Below, in pieces: positions 24,905-34,576 of a stretch of 53,857 nucleotides of DNA. Position 1 is the stretch's first letter; each line of letters opens with the position of its first letter. The translations under genes were made by a program, and so were the position numbers. The stretch is taken from assembly GCA_002420145.1 (NCBI GenBank), contig DIHL01000095.1, forward strand, positions 1-53,857, written 5' to 3'. This stretch comes from Bacteroidetes bacterium UBA5697 (GTDB lineage Bacteria; Bacteroidota; Bacteroidia; B-17B0; Aurantibacillaceae). The notes beneath the pieces are model-generated. The model ran no database searches. It saw only the letters and a list, made by a program, of their open reading frames with translations, and was not told the origin of the DNA.

Positions 24905-26375
24905 AAATTTTATCCATAATTTTTGCTGAATTCAAACACAAAGGTATTCCAGCTCCTGGATGCACACTACCTCCAACAAAATATAAGCCATTTACTTTTT
25001 TTGAAAAATTAGAATGCCTGAAAAAAGCAGCAAATTTATTATGAGAGCTATTTCCATATATCGCACCAAAAGGCGTTAAATAACTCTCTTTTATTTTAGA
25101 TGGTGTTAACGTTTCTTCAAACTCAATATATTTTTCAACATCTGTATTTAAAATACGATTAATTTTTTCTACAACACTTTTTCTAGCTTTTACAACTAAC
25201 TCATCCCAATTTTGTCCTTGATCATTAGGAACGGTTACAAACAAAAACCAATTCTCGCAACATACAGGAGCATCATCTTTCACGTGTTTAGATGAAACGT
25301 AGATGTATATTGATGGGTCATCGCTTAACGTATTATTTTCAAATACCGATTTAAACTCTGTTTCATCATCTGCCGAAAAAAGCATATTATGGGTATTCAA
25401 TTTTTCGTAGGTGTTTTTTACTCCCCAAAAAAAGGCAATTAAAGAGCTTGATTTAGGTTGATTTAAAATATGCTCAGGCGCTTTTTCTTTTGGCAATAAT
25501 TTTTTAAACGTATAGTAAATATCCATATTACTAACGATCTTATCATATTTTATAAGCTCATGATTCTTGGTTTTTAAACCGATAACTTTTCTTTTTTTTG
25601 AATCTGGTTCTGTAATAATTTCTTCAACAGTTGTATTATAATAAAAGGTAACTCCCATTTCTTCGGCTAACTTAACTAGAGCAGAAATAATAGAGTACAT
25701 CCCTTTATCTGGCAAATATGTTCCTAAGTTTATTTCTAAATGTTGTATAACATTCAATGTTGCTGGCGCTACAAAAGGGTTAGATCCAACATAATTAGCA
25801 TAATTATTTAATAGCTGAATAACTTTTCTGTCTTTAAAAAATGATTTATTTCCATCATTCATGGATTTAAAAGCATCAATCTTATGAAAATTTAATACCC
25901 CATAAGCTGTACGTTTATTTAAAAAATTCTTAGCGATGTGTAAAGAGTTTTCTATAAATACTTCATTCGTTATTTTATATTTTGTTTCAATATCTTTTAA
26001 ATAACGTTTAAACGCTTTTTTTGTGTCTTTTGTTTTTAACTCTATCTCATCACCAAATTTATCTACGTCACTATAAGCATTAATAACGGTTCCATCTTCG
26101 TAAAAATATTTAAATGGAGTTTTTAAATGGGTGTATGAAATATAGTCTCGCGGATTTTTGCCGCATAAAACAAATAATTCATCTATCAATTGAGGAAGTG
26201 TAAAAACAGATGGTCCCATGTCAAAACGGTATCCATTTTTTCTGAATTCATTTAATTTTCCGCCAGCAATGCTATTTGTTTCATAAACATCAACCTTATA
26301 GCCCTTTGATGCAATTCTAATTGCCGAAGCTAATCCAGCGATACCAGAACCTATAATTGCACAAGATTTCGTCAT
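24894..26375 (-). CDS. crtD: CrtD/CrtI-type carotenoid desaturase
   Basis: A 493-residue FAD-dependent desaturase: the dinucleotide-binding GSGIAGLASAIR near the start, YRFDMGPSVFTLPQL, and the C-terminal signature VGGSVHPGAGIPLCL. In sequence feel (ENSLH..., ...VGSNPFVAPATLNVI, ...YLPDKGMYSI) it is closest to flavobacterial 1-hydroxycarotenoid 3,4-desaturases (CrtD), used for saproxanthin/myxol-type pigments, rather than phytoene desaturase; CrtI cannot be fully excluded. I start at the ATG 26373-26375; a TTG at 26387 would add four residues. A good promoter lies upstream at 26421-26450. No phytoene synthase or cyclase is in the window. Confidence 0.85.
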   Translation of the reverse strand: MTKSCAIIGSGIAGLASAIRIASKGYKVDVYETNSIAGGKLNEFRKNGYRFDMGPSVFTLPQLIDELFVLCGKNPRDYISYTHLKTPFKYFYEDGTVINAYSDVDKFGDEIELKTKDTKKAFKRYLKDIETKYKITNEVFIENSLHIAKNFLNKRTAYGVLNFHKIDAFKSMNDGNKSFFKDRKVIQLLNNYANYVGSNPFVAPATLNVIQHLEINLGTYLPDKGMYSIISALVKLAEEMGVTFYYNTTVEEIITEPDSKKRKVIGLKTKNHELIKYDKIVSNMDIYYTFKKLLPKEKAPEHILNQPKSSSLIAFFWGVKNTYEKLNTHNMLFSADDETEFKSVFENNTLSDDPSIYIYVSSKHVKDDAPVCCENWFLFVTVPNDQGQNWDELVVKARKSVVEKINRILNTDVEKYIEFEETLTPSKIKESYLTPFGAIYGNSSHNKFAAFFRHSNFSKKVNGLYFVGGSVHPGAGIPLCLNSAKIMDKIFKA

Positions 26376-26420
26376 GTTGAGACCCAAAATACTTAATAAA
26401 ATTAATTAATGAAACTAGGT

Positions 26421-26450
26421 CAAATATAAAAAAACAAGGAGATAATTCAA
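26421..26450 (-). promoter_or_regulatory. Promoter of the carotenoid desaturase gene
   Basis: On the minus strand TTG (26450-26448), 19 bp, then TATATTTG (26428-26421), an exact fit to the Bacteroidota consensus TTG-N19-TAnnTTTG. The start point would be about 26415, giving a leader of about 40 bases. Confidence 0.55.
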
Positions 26451-26510
26451 TAAAATTAAGTGTAAAACGAGCAATTATCAATTAAAAACAATTACTTTTA
26501 CTTTTGTTAA

Positions 26511-26762
26511 ATGGAAAAAATAAGCAAGGAAAATATTAGCAATGAATTGGTAAAGTTTGTTCAAACTACCATTTTAGATAGCTCTATTACCATTACTGCA
26601 GACACTCCATTTAAAGATATTGGTATAGATTCCATGTCTATTATCGAATTAGTTTTATTTATTGAACGTAAATTCAATATACCTATTTCAGATAAAGATT
26701 TAGTACCAGATAACTTAAAATCCATCAATACTTTAGCTGAATGCACCTATAAGTGCATGTAA
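26511..26762 (+). CDS. Acyl carrier protein-like
   Basis: An 83-residue carrier protein. The phosphopantetheine site is S41 in GIDSMSIIELVLFIE; helix II then IERKFNIPISDKDL is typical. It is not the fatty-acid ACP of the core set (different charge pattern) but a specialised one, 3 bases before the condensation-type acyltransferase gene, so it likely presents the acyl group that enzyme transfers. A TAnnTTTG element (TACTTTTG, 26499-26506) lies so close to the ATG that the mRNA might be nearly leaderless. Confidence 0.88.
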   Translation: MEKISKENISNELVKFVQTTILDSSITITADTPFKDIGIDSMSIIELVLFIERKFNIPISDKDLVPDNLKSINTLAECTYKCM

Positions 26763-26765
26763 TTT

Positions 26766-28064
26766 ATGAGTCGCTCTAAAAAAACAACCAACATACGCTT
26801 AACTGCTACTGATTGTTTTATTTTAGCTCTTGAAAAGCATATTCATAACAAAGGTACATCAGGAAACACTTGCAGATATGTATTTGAATTAGAAGGCAAA
26901 TTAGATGTAGATGCATTAAAACAAACTCTAAAAAACAGCAAAGAAACCCAGCATCTAGCCTCTTTTGCAATGTATAAGAGTGGTTTATTTAGTGTTCCTA
27001 AATGGAAATCATACAATAATATTGAGATAGACGTTACTGTTCATGAAAGCGATGCGTTTCTTCCTTATTCTATTCTTAATAAAATTATCACAAGCCATAC
27101 GGCTCCATTATTTTGTTTTGATGTGATACACAAAAGTAATGGCAATTCAACTTTAGTATTCTCATGGAATCACTTAATTATGGATGGATATGGCGCTGTA
27201 CTATACTTAAAATTATTAAACAACATTGGTAACGAAAAAAGTTTTATTGAAAAAAATTATAAAACCAAAATAAACTACCATACTTTTAAAGAAGCTGTTA
27301 AAGCTAAATTTTATTTATCTGCTTCATCCAAAAAACTAACATCTGGAATTAGTCCAACAACACATTATGAACAGGTTACACAGAAAATAAAAGTCATAAC
27401 ATTTACTAAAGAAGAAACTATCCAGATAGATTCTATAGCTCCAAAATTAGGTTCTAAATTTGGAAGAAGTCCTTACTTTTTAGCTTGTGCAGCAAAAGGC
27501 GTCAATGAAATTTTAAAACGAAGAAATAACACGGTAAACGATTTCTGGATTCCAGTTCCTCAAAATCAAAGAAAAAAAGGCGCAATGGGACCACTCCTAG
27601 GAAATCATTTGTCATTTTTATTTTACAGAATTAACTCTTCTTTACTAGATTCGATTGAAAAAAGTGTAAAAGACATTAATGAGCAAATGGTAACTCAAGT
27701 AAGAAAGGGGATTCCTAAAGCATATGATGTGTTGATGAATTACTTAAAACGAATTCCTTCTGGCTGGTATTACAATCTAATTAAAGGGCCGCAAGGAGAT
27801 TCTCTTTCAGGTTTTTTATTTACGTTAGCAGAAGATCATCCTTCTGAGCTTTTAAAATTTGGGAATCAAAAAGTATTAAATGCCTTAAGCTTTCCTCCAA
27901 ATACGTATCCTCCAGGACTAACATTTGCTTTCATGCGCTTCGAAGAAAAATTACAATTAATGATTTTGTATTACGATGAAGTATTAAGTGAAAATGAAAT
28001 TAAAACTCTTGAAAATCAAATAAAACATGAATTGATAAATGGAACTCCGTTCACAAATCAATAA
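26766..28064 (+). CDS. Condensation-domain-type acyltransferase
   Basis: A 432-residue stand-alone protein of the condensation/WS-DGAT-like (CoA-dependent acyltransferase) superfamily. The catalytic motif H-x3-D-G is H136...D140-G141 in SWNHLIMDGYGA; a second-half region with GPLLGNHLSFLFYR follows the usual fold. These enzymes join an acyl group on a carrier protein or CoA to an alcohol or amine. With the ACP gene directly upstream and carotenoid genes next to it, acylation of a hydroxyl-carotenoid or of a special lipid is plausible. The substrate is unknown. Confidence 0.8.
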   Translation: MSRSKKTTNIRLTATDCFILALEKHIHNKGTSGNTCRYVFELEGKLDVDALKQTLKNSKETQHLASFAMYKSGLFSVPKWKSYNNIEIDVTVHESDAFLPYSILNKIITSHTAPLFCFDVIHKSNGNSTLVFSWNHLIMDGYGAVLYLKLLNNIGNEKSFIEKNYKTKINYHTFKEAVKAKFYLSASSKKLTSGISPTTHYEQVTQKIKVITFTKEETIQIDSIAPKLGSKFGRSPYFLACAAKGVNEILKRRNNTVNDFWIPVPQNQRKKGAMGPLLGNHLSFLFYRINSSLLDSIEKSVKDINEQMVTQVRKGIPKAYDVLMNYLKRIPSGWYYNLIKGPQGDSLSGFLFTLAEDHPSELLKFGNQKVLNALSFPPNTYPPGLTFAFMRFEEKLQLMILYYDEVLSENEIKTLENQIKHELINGTPFTNQ

Positions 28065-28071
28065 GCATACA

Positions 28072-29202
28072 CTAACTATTTTTTTGATAACCATAAACAT
28101 CAAAGAAAAATGACCACTTATCATTAATCCTTTTCTTTGTTAATTCATCAATTCCTAAATAAGAATTCTTTTGATAATTCTCAACGTCTTTAATCTCTTC
28201 TTTCAAATAGGGTTTTGCTTTCTCAAAATCACCCAATTTTAATTGAGAATATGCTTTTTCTAATTGTTCAAGTGGAGATGAAACAAAATCTATATAAGAC
28301 ATTTCTACCAATTGATTTGCTGGGATGAGTAATTTATCTACTAAATATTTTTTATACAATTTTTCATAAGATGTAATAATGAAATCTTTCATGAACTCAT
28401 TTTCAACTTGCTGAAAACCTAATAAAGGAAGAATTTTCTCGTATAATTTTTCAGTAGATTGATATACATCATAAGGATTACGATGAATATGAATAAAACA
28501 AGCATCAGGATATAACTCCAAAATTTCTTTTACTCGGCCTGTATTAGCAGGACTTTTAAGTAAAATACGCTTTCCTTTATATTTGTAGGTAATTTTTTTT
28601 ACAAAAAAATCTAAGTGTTTTTTCCATGTATTAACCTCTTTTTCACTATCACTTTCAAATACAACCGATTCATTAAATATCTTATAAATATTTTTAGGAA
28701 AATAATACCCATGCACCATTGAAACATTGCACATACTGCCAATTGCAAATTCCTCTTCTTTTGGCTTATCTGCACCCGATTTCACATTATCTTGAGGACG
28801 AGTGGCTGGCATTGCCATTTTTAATATTCGTCGCGTAAAACCTCCTATACTTAAAAAAGCATTTGGTATTAGTGCCTCATTAGTTGTACAAAAACAAAAA
28901 TTAGGATCTTTACTTAATACATATTGCAAATAGGTGGTACCGCTTCTTGGGTGACCAATAATAAATACAGGTCGCTCAACTTTAATTCGATTAATTCGTT
29001 TGTTGTACTTAAGTGCTTCATATAGTTGAAATGGAGAGTTTGTTACAATATTACCTGTCATAAACAACACTTTAGGTAATGCCCTCAAATCAATTGCAAA
29101 TTTATTTTTAGCTAAAAACGTTATCCAAACTGGCAAACTCATCCCTAAAGCAGTATGAGTTACTAAATTTAAATGGTTTTTAAAGCTATACTTGATATTC
29201 AT
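28072..29202 (-). CDS. Sulfotransferase-family protein
   Basis: A 376-residue protein with the PAPS-binding 5'-phosphosulfate loop GHPRSGTTYL (83-92) and a 3'-phosphate-type region (ILLKSPANTG and HIHRNPYDVY). The N-terminal 75 residues have a hydrophobic stretch that may associate with membrane. Family members move a sulfate group from PAPS to an alcohol or amine. It converges on the acyltransferase gene with 7 bases between stops. A TACATTTG element (29227-29220, minus) is a probable -7 box just upstream. The substrate could be a glycolipid, a hydroxylated carotenoid, or something unrelated. Confidence 0.85.
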   Translation of the reverse strand: MNIKYSFKNHLNLVTHTALGMSLPVWITFLAKNKFAIDLRALPKVLFMTGNIVTNSPFQLYEALKYNKRINRIKVERPVFIIGHPRSGTTYLQYVLSKDPNFCFCTTNEALIPNAFLSIGGFTRRILKMAMPATRPQDNVKSGADKPKEEEFAIGSMCNVSMVHGYYFPKNIYKIFNESVVFESDSEKEVNTWKKHLDFFVKKITYKYKGKRILLKSPANTGRVKEILELYPDACFIHIHRNPYDVYQSTEKLYEKILPLLGFQQVENEFMKDFIITSYEKLYKKYLVDKLLIPANQLVEMSYIDFVSSPLEQLEKAYSQLKLGDFEKAKPYLKEEIKDVENYQKNSYLGIDELTKKRINDKWSFFFDVYGYQKNS

Positions 29203-29350
29203 TTACTAATAGAATTAGGCAAATGTAACCATTTAAATATAAACTCTTTACCCTTAAAATTGTTTACCTAAAATAATTTTAATCAAAAAAAATACACGTC
29301 CTTTTTTTTATATTTTTACATAAACTATTATTGAATCACTTCATACTTAC

Positions 29351-31837
29351 ATGAGCTTAAAAAAACTCTATATTTTTTTATTAATGTTTTCAATAATTCC
29401 ATTGGCTTATTCTCAAACTACCACCGTTGAAGGTTTTATTAAAGACAAAGGGACTAACGAAATAGTTCCTTTTATTCATGTTTTTTATAAAGGCACACAA
29501 ATTGGAACGGCCACTGACACAGCTGGTTACTTTAAATTAACAATCAGTAACGATAAAATAAAAGAAGACTCTTTAGTCATTTCATCATTGGGTTATAATT
29601 CATTAAAAGTTCCTGTTAAACGAAATCAAAAACAAAACATAACGATTGAGATTACTGCTCAATTTTATCAATTACAAGAGTTTGTTGTAAAACCAGGTGA
29701 AAACCCAGCATGGGCCATTTTAAGAAAAGTAATTGCTAATAAAGAGTTTAATAATCCAGATAATAAAACAAATTATAAATGTGATGAATATTCTAAAATC
29801 AGATTTGATTTAAATCACTTTACCGATAAAATAAAAAAAAACATTGTGGTTCGTCCCTTTGATTTTATTTGGAAAAACACCGATACGACAGAAGATGGCA
29901 TTACCTATTTACCAGTTTTATTGGTAGAAAAAGTAATCCAACATTATCACCAAAAATTCCCTAAAGAACAAAAAGATTACGTTAATGGCATTAAAACAGT
30001 TGGATTTCCTGGGCCTAACATCGTAAAATTTGTAGATGATTTATATTTCACTCCCAATTTTTATGATAACTATGTCACTATTTTAGATAAAAATTTTCCT
30101 AGTCCATTAAACGACAACTACAAATTCAATTACAAATTTTACTTAACGGATAGTTCAGGGATAGGAAATACCAAAACATATAAAATAACGTTTATCCCAA
30201 AACAAAAAAGAGAATTAGCTTTTACTGGCGAAATGTATATTGACTCTACCAACTATGCCCTAAAAGACATTACGGTTCGTTTTGACATAATGGCTAACGT
30301 TAACTTTGTGAGAAGTTTTTGGATTAATCAAAAATACGATAGAGTTCAGGGCAATCACTCTATGCTAACAGAATCTAATGTCATCGGAGATTTTACGGTT
30401 ATAGAAAACTCTTCGGATCTCACTGGTTTTTTTGGACGTAAAAATGCTAAATTTTCAAACTACACCATCGATAGTATTTTACCAAAAAAGATTTTCAAAG
30501 GAGCTGATATTGTTGTAGAATCGGATAGTTCGAAAACAAAAACCGAAGAATATTGGCAAGAGCATAGAGCCATAGAATTTTCTAAAGAAGACAAAGGCTT
30601 AGTGAAAATGTCAGACAGTTTAGTAAAAGATCCACGTTTTATTTTAAGAAAAAAAATAGCAGCAGCTATTGGCAGTGGTTACTATCCTGTAGGAGCAATT
30701 GATATAGGAGATTTTTACTCATTTTATAGTTATAACAATATTGAAAACTCAAGGTTTAAATTAGGATTAAGAACAAATGAAAATTTCAAATTACCAGTCT
30801 CTCTTTCAACTTATTTAGCTTACGGCACCTTAGATCAAAAATGGAAATACAAACTTAGCTCTGAAATTACCATTGGGGAAACGAAACATAAAATTGGCGC
30901 ATCGTATCGTTATGATATTGACCAATTAAGCAGAAGCTTTAATAATATAGAACTAGATCATATTTTATCCTCTTTTGTGCAAATAGGAAGTTCTCCTGCA
31001 TCAAAAAACTATGTAAAAGATTTTAATTTGTATTATGAGAACATTTGGTCTTCTGGCTTTGTTACCCGACTAAATTACTTTTACAACAACATCGCTCCTG
31101 TTAAAGATGTGTTATTTAATTATATTAACTCTGATGGATATCTTGAAAACCCAACTGAATTTAGCGCTTCTGGTTTAGACTTAACTTTAAAGTTTAGTCA
31201 TTTAAACAAAAAAATAAATGGAAATTTTTATAACAAAAGGGATAATAAAAATGCTTTTAGAAAATATCCTGATGTTACATTTCAATGGAAAATAGCTGAC
31301 AAAAACTTAGGTTCTCAACTAGATTTTCAAAAAATTCGTTTATCATTTAAACAACAAATACGACTTCAGAAATTAGGTTACATCAAATATTATATTGAAA
31401 CAGGAAAAACGTTTAATACTGTTCCCTATCCTTATTTAGATTTACCGTACGCCAATCAATTGATTGTAATGGACGAATACGCTTTTAATTTGATGAATTT
31501 TTTAGAATATGCTGCTGATGAATATGTATCTGCACATATAGAACATCATATAGAAGGCTTATTATTAGATAGAATCCCATTAATTAATAAATTAAAATGG
31601 AGAAATTTTATTTTTGCAAAAGGATACTATGGCAATTTAAGTTCAAAGAATAATAATAAGATTTACTTATTCCCTAAAGACTTAAACAAACTCAATGAAC
31701 CGTATTATGAAGTTGGATTTGGTATCGAAAACATTTTTAAAATTGCAAGAGTCGATTTTATTTGGAGGCTAACAGATATTAATAAACCTGATGTATATTA
31801 TTTTATCGTAAAACCTTCGTTTAAATTTGCGTTCTAA
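29351..31837 (+). CDS. DUF5686 / carboxypeptidase-regulatory-domain outer-membrane protein
   Basis: An 828-residue exported protein: signal peptide 1-21 (ending AYSQ), a CarboxypepD_reg-like beta-sandwich (about 24-105, VEGFIKDKGTNEIVPFIHVFYKG), then the DUF5686 region and a C-terminal half rich in alternating aromatic strands ending in Phe (SFKFAF), as in a beta-barrel. This family is common in Bacteroidota and predicted to be in the outer membrane; its job is unknown. It has its own promoter region and no operon partner. Confidence 0.85.
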   Translation: MSLKKLYIFLLMFSIIPLAYSQTTTVEGFIKDKGTNEIVPFIHVFYKGTQIGTATDTAGYFKLTISNDKIKEDSLVISSLGYNSLKVPVKRNQKQNITIEITAQFYQLQEFVVKPGENPAWAILRKVIANKEFNNPDNKTNYKCDEYSKIRFDLNHFTDKIKKNIVVRPFDFIWKNTDTTEDGITYLPVLLVEKVIQHYHQKFPKEQKDYVNGIKTVGFPGPNIVKFVDDLYFTPNFYDNYVTILDKNFPSPLNDNYKFNYKFYLTDSSGIGNTKTYKITFIPKQKRELAFTGEMYIDSTNYALKDITVRFDIMANVNFVRSFWINQKYDRVQGNHSMLTESNVIGDFTVIENSSDLTGFFGRKNAKFSNYTIDSILPKKIFKGADIVVESDSSKTKTEEYWQEHRAIEFSKEDKGLVKMSDSLVKDPRFILRKKIAAAIGSGYYPVGAIDIGDFYSFYSYNNIENSRFKLGLRTNENFKLPVSLSTYLAYGTLDQKWKYKLSSEITIGETKHKIGASYRYDIDQLSRSFNNIELDHILSSFVQIGSSPASKNYVKDFNLYYENIWSSGFVTRLNYFYNNIAPVKDVLFNYINSDGYLENPTEFSASGLDLTLKFSHLNKKINGNFYNKRDNKNAFRKYPDVTFQWKIADKNLGSQLDFQKIRLSFKQQIRLQKLGYIKYYIETGKTFNTVPYPYLDLPYANQLIVMDEYAFNLMNFLEYAADEYVSAHIEHHIEGLLLDRIPLINKLKWRNFIFAKGYYGNLSSKNNNKIYLFPKDLNKLNEPYYEVGFGIENIFKIARVDFIWRLTDINKPDVYYFIVKPSFKFAF

Positions 31838-31854
31838 TTAATCGCAGAAACAAT

Positions 31855-32541
31855 TTACTTTAATCCTCTTGTCATTTCTCTTTTTCCTAAAGCACCAAGT
31901 AGCGATTGTACTTTAAATCCTGTTTGTTTCATATTTCGTTTCATTTGACCTTGTGCGCAATAAGTTACTAAAACACCATTTACCTTTAGTAAATCATACA
32001 TCTTTTTAAAGACAGATTCTGTCCAAAGTTCAGGTTGTTCAGAAGGAGAAAAAGCATCAAAATAAATGATATCAAATTGTTGAGGAGAATTAAATTCTTC
32101 AACCAAACACAAATGCTTTATTAAAGAAAATGAATCCGAAATTTGCCCTACTCTATTCCATTCTTGTTGATGCAGTTGATTAAACACTACTTTCTCTTCT
32201 TCTGAAAATTGATTTGTATAATTAAGTTTAACTGATTCTATTATTGGGACAGGATAAGCTTCAATACTCTGGTAATTAATTTTCAAAGCATGTTCTTTAG
32301 CATACAAATAGGTCATGAAAGCATTCAAACCAGTACCAAAGCCTACTTCTAAAATAGAAATTTCTTTTGATTGAAATTGCTCATGGACATACTGTAATCC
32401 ATTTTGAATAAAAACATATTTACTCTCGGAAATAGCACCTCTTGTAGAATGATAGGTAGCCCTAAAACGCTCACTAAACAAGGTGTGTGAGTTATCGTCC
32501 GTTACTAAAAAAGAAATAGGATGCGAGTCTTTTTCTTCCAT
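31855..32541 (-). CDS. mnmD: tRNA (mnm5s2U34)-methyltransferase MnmD
   Basis: A 228-residue SAM-dependent methyltransferase matching the methyltransferase half of E. coli MnmC: ILEVGFGTGLNAFMT (SAM motif I), IYFDAFSPSEQPELW (the DAF-P-E catalytic block) and the end GFKVQSLLGALGKREM. It finishes the mnm5 side chain on U34 of tRNAs. In Bacteroidota it stands alone without the FAD oxidase half, as here. It is 11 bases after the SF1 helicase gene. Confidence 0.9.
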   Translation of the reverse strand: MEEKDSHPISFLVTDDNSHTLFSERFRATYHSTRGAISESKYVFIQNGLQYVHEQFQSKEISILEVGFGTGLNAFMTYLYAKEHALKINYQSIEAYPVPIIESVKLNYTNQFSEEEKVVFNQLHQQEWNRVGQISDSFSLIKHLCLVEEFNSPQQFDIIYFDAFSPSEQPELWTESVFKKMYDLLKVNGVLVTYCAQGQMKRNMKQTGFKVQSLLGALGKREMTRGLK

Positions 32542-32552
32542 CGTTCAATTCG

Positions 32553-34490
32553 TTAAACTTCGTAACTATATTCCCAAGCCGATTTATAAAAGTTATGCTT
32601 TTCACAATACTCAATAAACGATTTATAAAATGGATGATTTCCAATCGTAGCTGTATCCATAATAACCACCAATTTTTTCTTAGCGCGTGTTAATGCTACA
32701 TTCATACGGCGAATATCTGATAAAAAGCCTATCTCGGATGTTGGATTACTACGCACTAAAGAAATATAAATCACATCACATTCTTCTCCCTGAAATCCAT
32801 CAATGGTTTTCACTGCCAATTCATTAATAGGATAAGCAGAATGATCAAAATCTGCTAATTTTTCTTTTAGTAGTTCTATTTGTTCTTTGTAAGGAGAAAT
32901 AATTCCTACATCAATTTTAGTCGTTTCTCCTGACATTAAATACTGCTGTAACAATAAATCCAAATGTTTAAATAAAAGGTCAGCTTCGCCTTTATTAGAT
33001 AAACTTAGTGTTTCTGGATTTTGCAATTCATCAAAACTACAACCTGCTGTATCTACTAATTCCACTGGGATGTGTAATAGATCAATATCTTCATTTGTAG
33101 AAAGTAAAGTATCTTTTACCGTTGCATCTGCTTCTAGCTCATTATTATAGAAGTAGTCATTACTAAATTGCATGATATGCTGATGCATACGATACTGCCT
33201 CGTTAACAAAGTAGAAATGGTATCGTGTTTGATACATTTATCCAACATCGTTTTATCTAAACCTTCTTGTTTTGCTTTCACGCTTTTAACAACAGGTGGC
33301 AACTGAAAATGATCGCCACTAAAAATAACACGATTACATTTTAATAATGGAATCCATGAAATAGCTTCCAATGCTTGTGATGCCTCATCAAAAAACAAAG
33401 TGTTAAATTTTTTCTTAGACAAAGCTCTGTTTGTAGCTGTAACAGGCGTGCAACAAATCACTTGTGCGTTTTCAAATAAGGAATCAACAATATAATCTTC
33501 TAATAAGCGAGATTCTTTAATACAATTCCTAGCTTCCGAATAAAATAAAGCGCGCTGCTTCGCATCTTCTTTTCCAAAAGTTCGTTTAAACTTAGATGCC
33601 ATTTTAAAATATTCTTCGGCAGTTTTACGAAGACTTTTAATGTCTTTATAATTAATATGTGTTTGAATTTGTCCGTCAATCGTTGTTTTTTGCAAATCTT
33701 CAGAAACTCTAGCAGGGTGGCCAACGCGTAATACATTAACACCCTGTTCAATTAACTTCTCAGTTAATAAATCAACCGCTGTGTTTGTTGGTGCGCAAAC
33801 TAACACTTGTTTTTCTATTTGTAACACTAAACGAATAGCTTGTACAATAGTGGTTGTTTTACCAGTTCCTGGAGGTCCGTGAACAACAGCTACATCATTA
33901 GCAGATAAAATATGACGAACAGCTCTATTTTGAGATAAATTTAATTGAGGAATGACTAAACTTTCATCAATTTTTTCGAAAGTAGGCACTTCTGTTCCTT
34001 CAATAATTTCTCTCAACTCCGCTACTCTATTATTTCTGGCACCAATCACTTCATCTAATGCTTTTTGCATTTCAATGTAGCTATTATCATCAAATTGAAT
34101 ATTTACTCCTAACCTACCCTCGTAACACCAATCTGGTAATTCATCTGTATGAAGAATAATCTTCATTTTATTTTTACCCGATTGCTTAATTGTTCCTGTT
34201 AACTCCTGCAAATCATCCGGATTTTTATTAGAGAACAAAGTCACATTTTTACCTGCACTAAATTGGTGTGGTGTATCTAATTGATTAGTTCGTTCTACTT
34301 CAATATGCACATAATCCGCATAACCCAATTCATCTGATAAAATTTGAATAGGAAACCAAGTGACTCCATTCTTTTTTCTTTGTTCTATACTGGCTCTTAA
34401 AAACTGTTCTTTGTATTGATAGTAATCTTCTTCACGTTCTATCAGCAACAATTCTTTAAGATGTTTTATTCTATCAATGCTATTACTCAT
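32553..34490 (-). CDS. UPF1-like SF1B helicase (IGHMBP2-type)
   Basis: A 645-residue helicase: an N-terminal beta-barrel-like region (about 40-150), Walker A HGPPGTGKTT (204-213), motif II FFDEASQALE, motif III FSGDHFQLPP, motif V TIDGFQGEE and motif VI VALTRAKKKL. This is the DNA2/NAM7 group that unwinds DNA or RNA 5' to 3'. Its exact role in Bacteroidota is not known. It is probably co-transcribed with mnmD downstream. Confidence 0.92.
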   Translation of the reverse strand: MSNSIDRIKHLKELLLIEREEDYYQYKEQFLRASIEQRKKNGVTWFPIQILSDELGYADYVHIEVERTNQLDTPHQFSAGKNVTLFSNKNPDDLQELTGTIKQSGKNKMKIILHTDELPDWCYEGRLGVNIQFDDNSYIEMQKALDEVIGARNNRVAELREIIEGTEVPTFEKIDESLVIPQLNLSQNRAVRHILSANDVAVVHGPPGTGKTTTIVQAIRLVLQIEKQVLVCAPTNTAVDLLTEKLIEQGVNVLRVGHPARVSEDLQKTTIDGQIQTHINYKDIKSLRKTAEEYFKMASKFKRTFGKEDAKQRALFYSEARNCIKESRLLEDYIVDSLFENAQVICCTPVTATNRALSKKKFNTLFFDEASQALEAISWIPLLKCNRVIFSGDHFQLPPVVKSVKAKQEGLDKTMLDKCIKHDTISTLLTRQYRMHQHIMQFSNDYFYNNELEADATVKDTLLSTNEDIDLLHIPVELVDTAGCSFDELQNPETLSLSNKGEADLLFKHLDLLLQQYLMSGETTKIDVGIISPYKEQIELLKEKLADFDHSAYPINELAVKTIDGFQGEECDVIYISLVRSNPTSEIGFLSDIRRMNVALTRAKKKLVVIMDTATIGNHPFYKSFIEYCEKHNFYKSAWEYSYEV

Positions 34491-34501
34491 AACGGTCTGA
34501 T

Positions 34502-34572
34502 TACGAATGAGTACGAATATACGAATCTGCGTTTAGCAAACCTCGATTCGTATATTCGTATTTAAATTCGTA
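34502..34572. repeat. Palindromic array of TACGAAT / ATTCGTA
   Basis: Three copies of TACGAAT (34502, 34512, 34520) are mirrored by three of ATTCGTA (34546, 34554, 34566). The inner two on each side form a perfect 16-bp stem (34512-34527 with 34545-34560) around a 17-base loop. No T-run follows in the direction of the flanking minus-strand genes, so it is not a normal terminator. It lies between the hydrolase gene and the helicase gene. Confidence 0.85.
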
Positions 34573-34576
34573 ATTA

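Noticed and set aside
24894..26375. Phytoene desaturase CrtI as the firm call
   Set aside because: The sequence is nearer to flavobacterial CrtD; without phytoene synthase in the window the first desaturation step is not supported.
34502..34572. Intrinsic terminator
   Set aside because: No U-run follows in the direction of the flanking genes and the loop is long.
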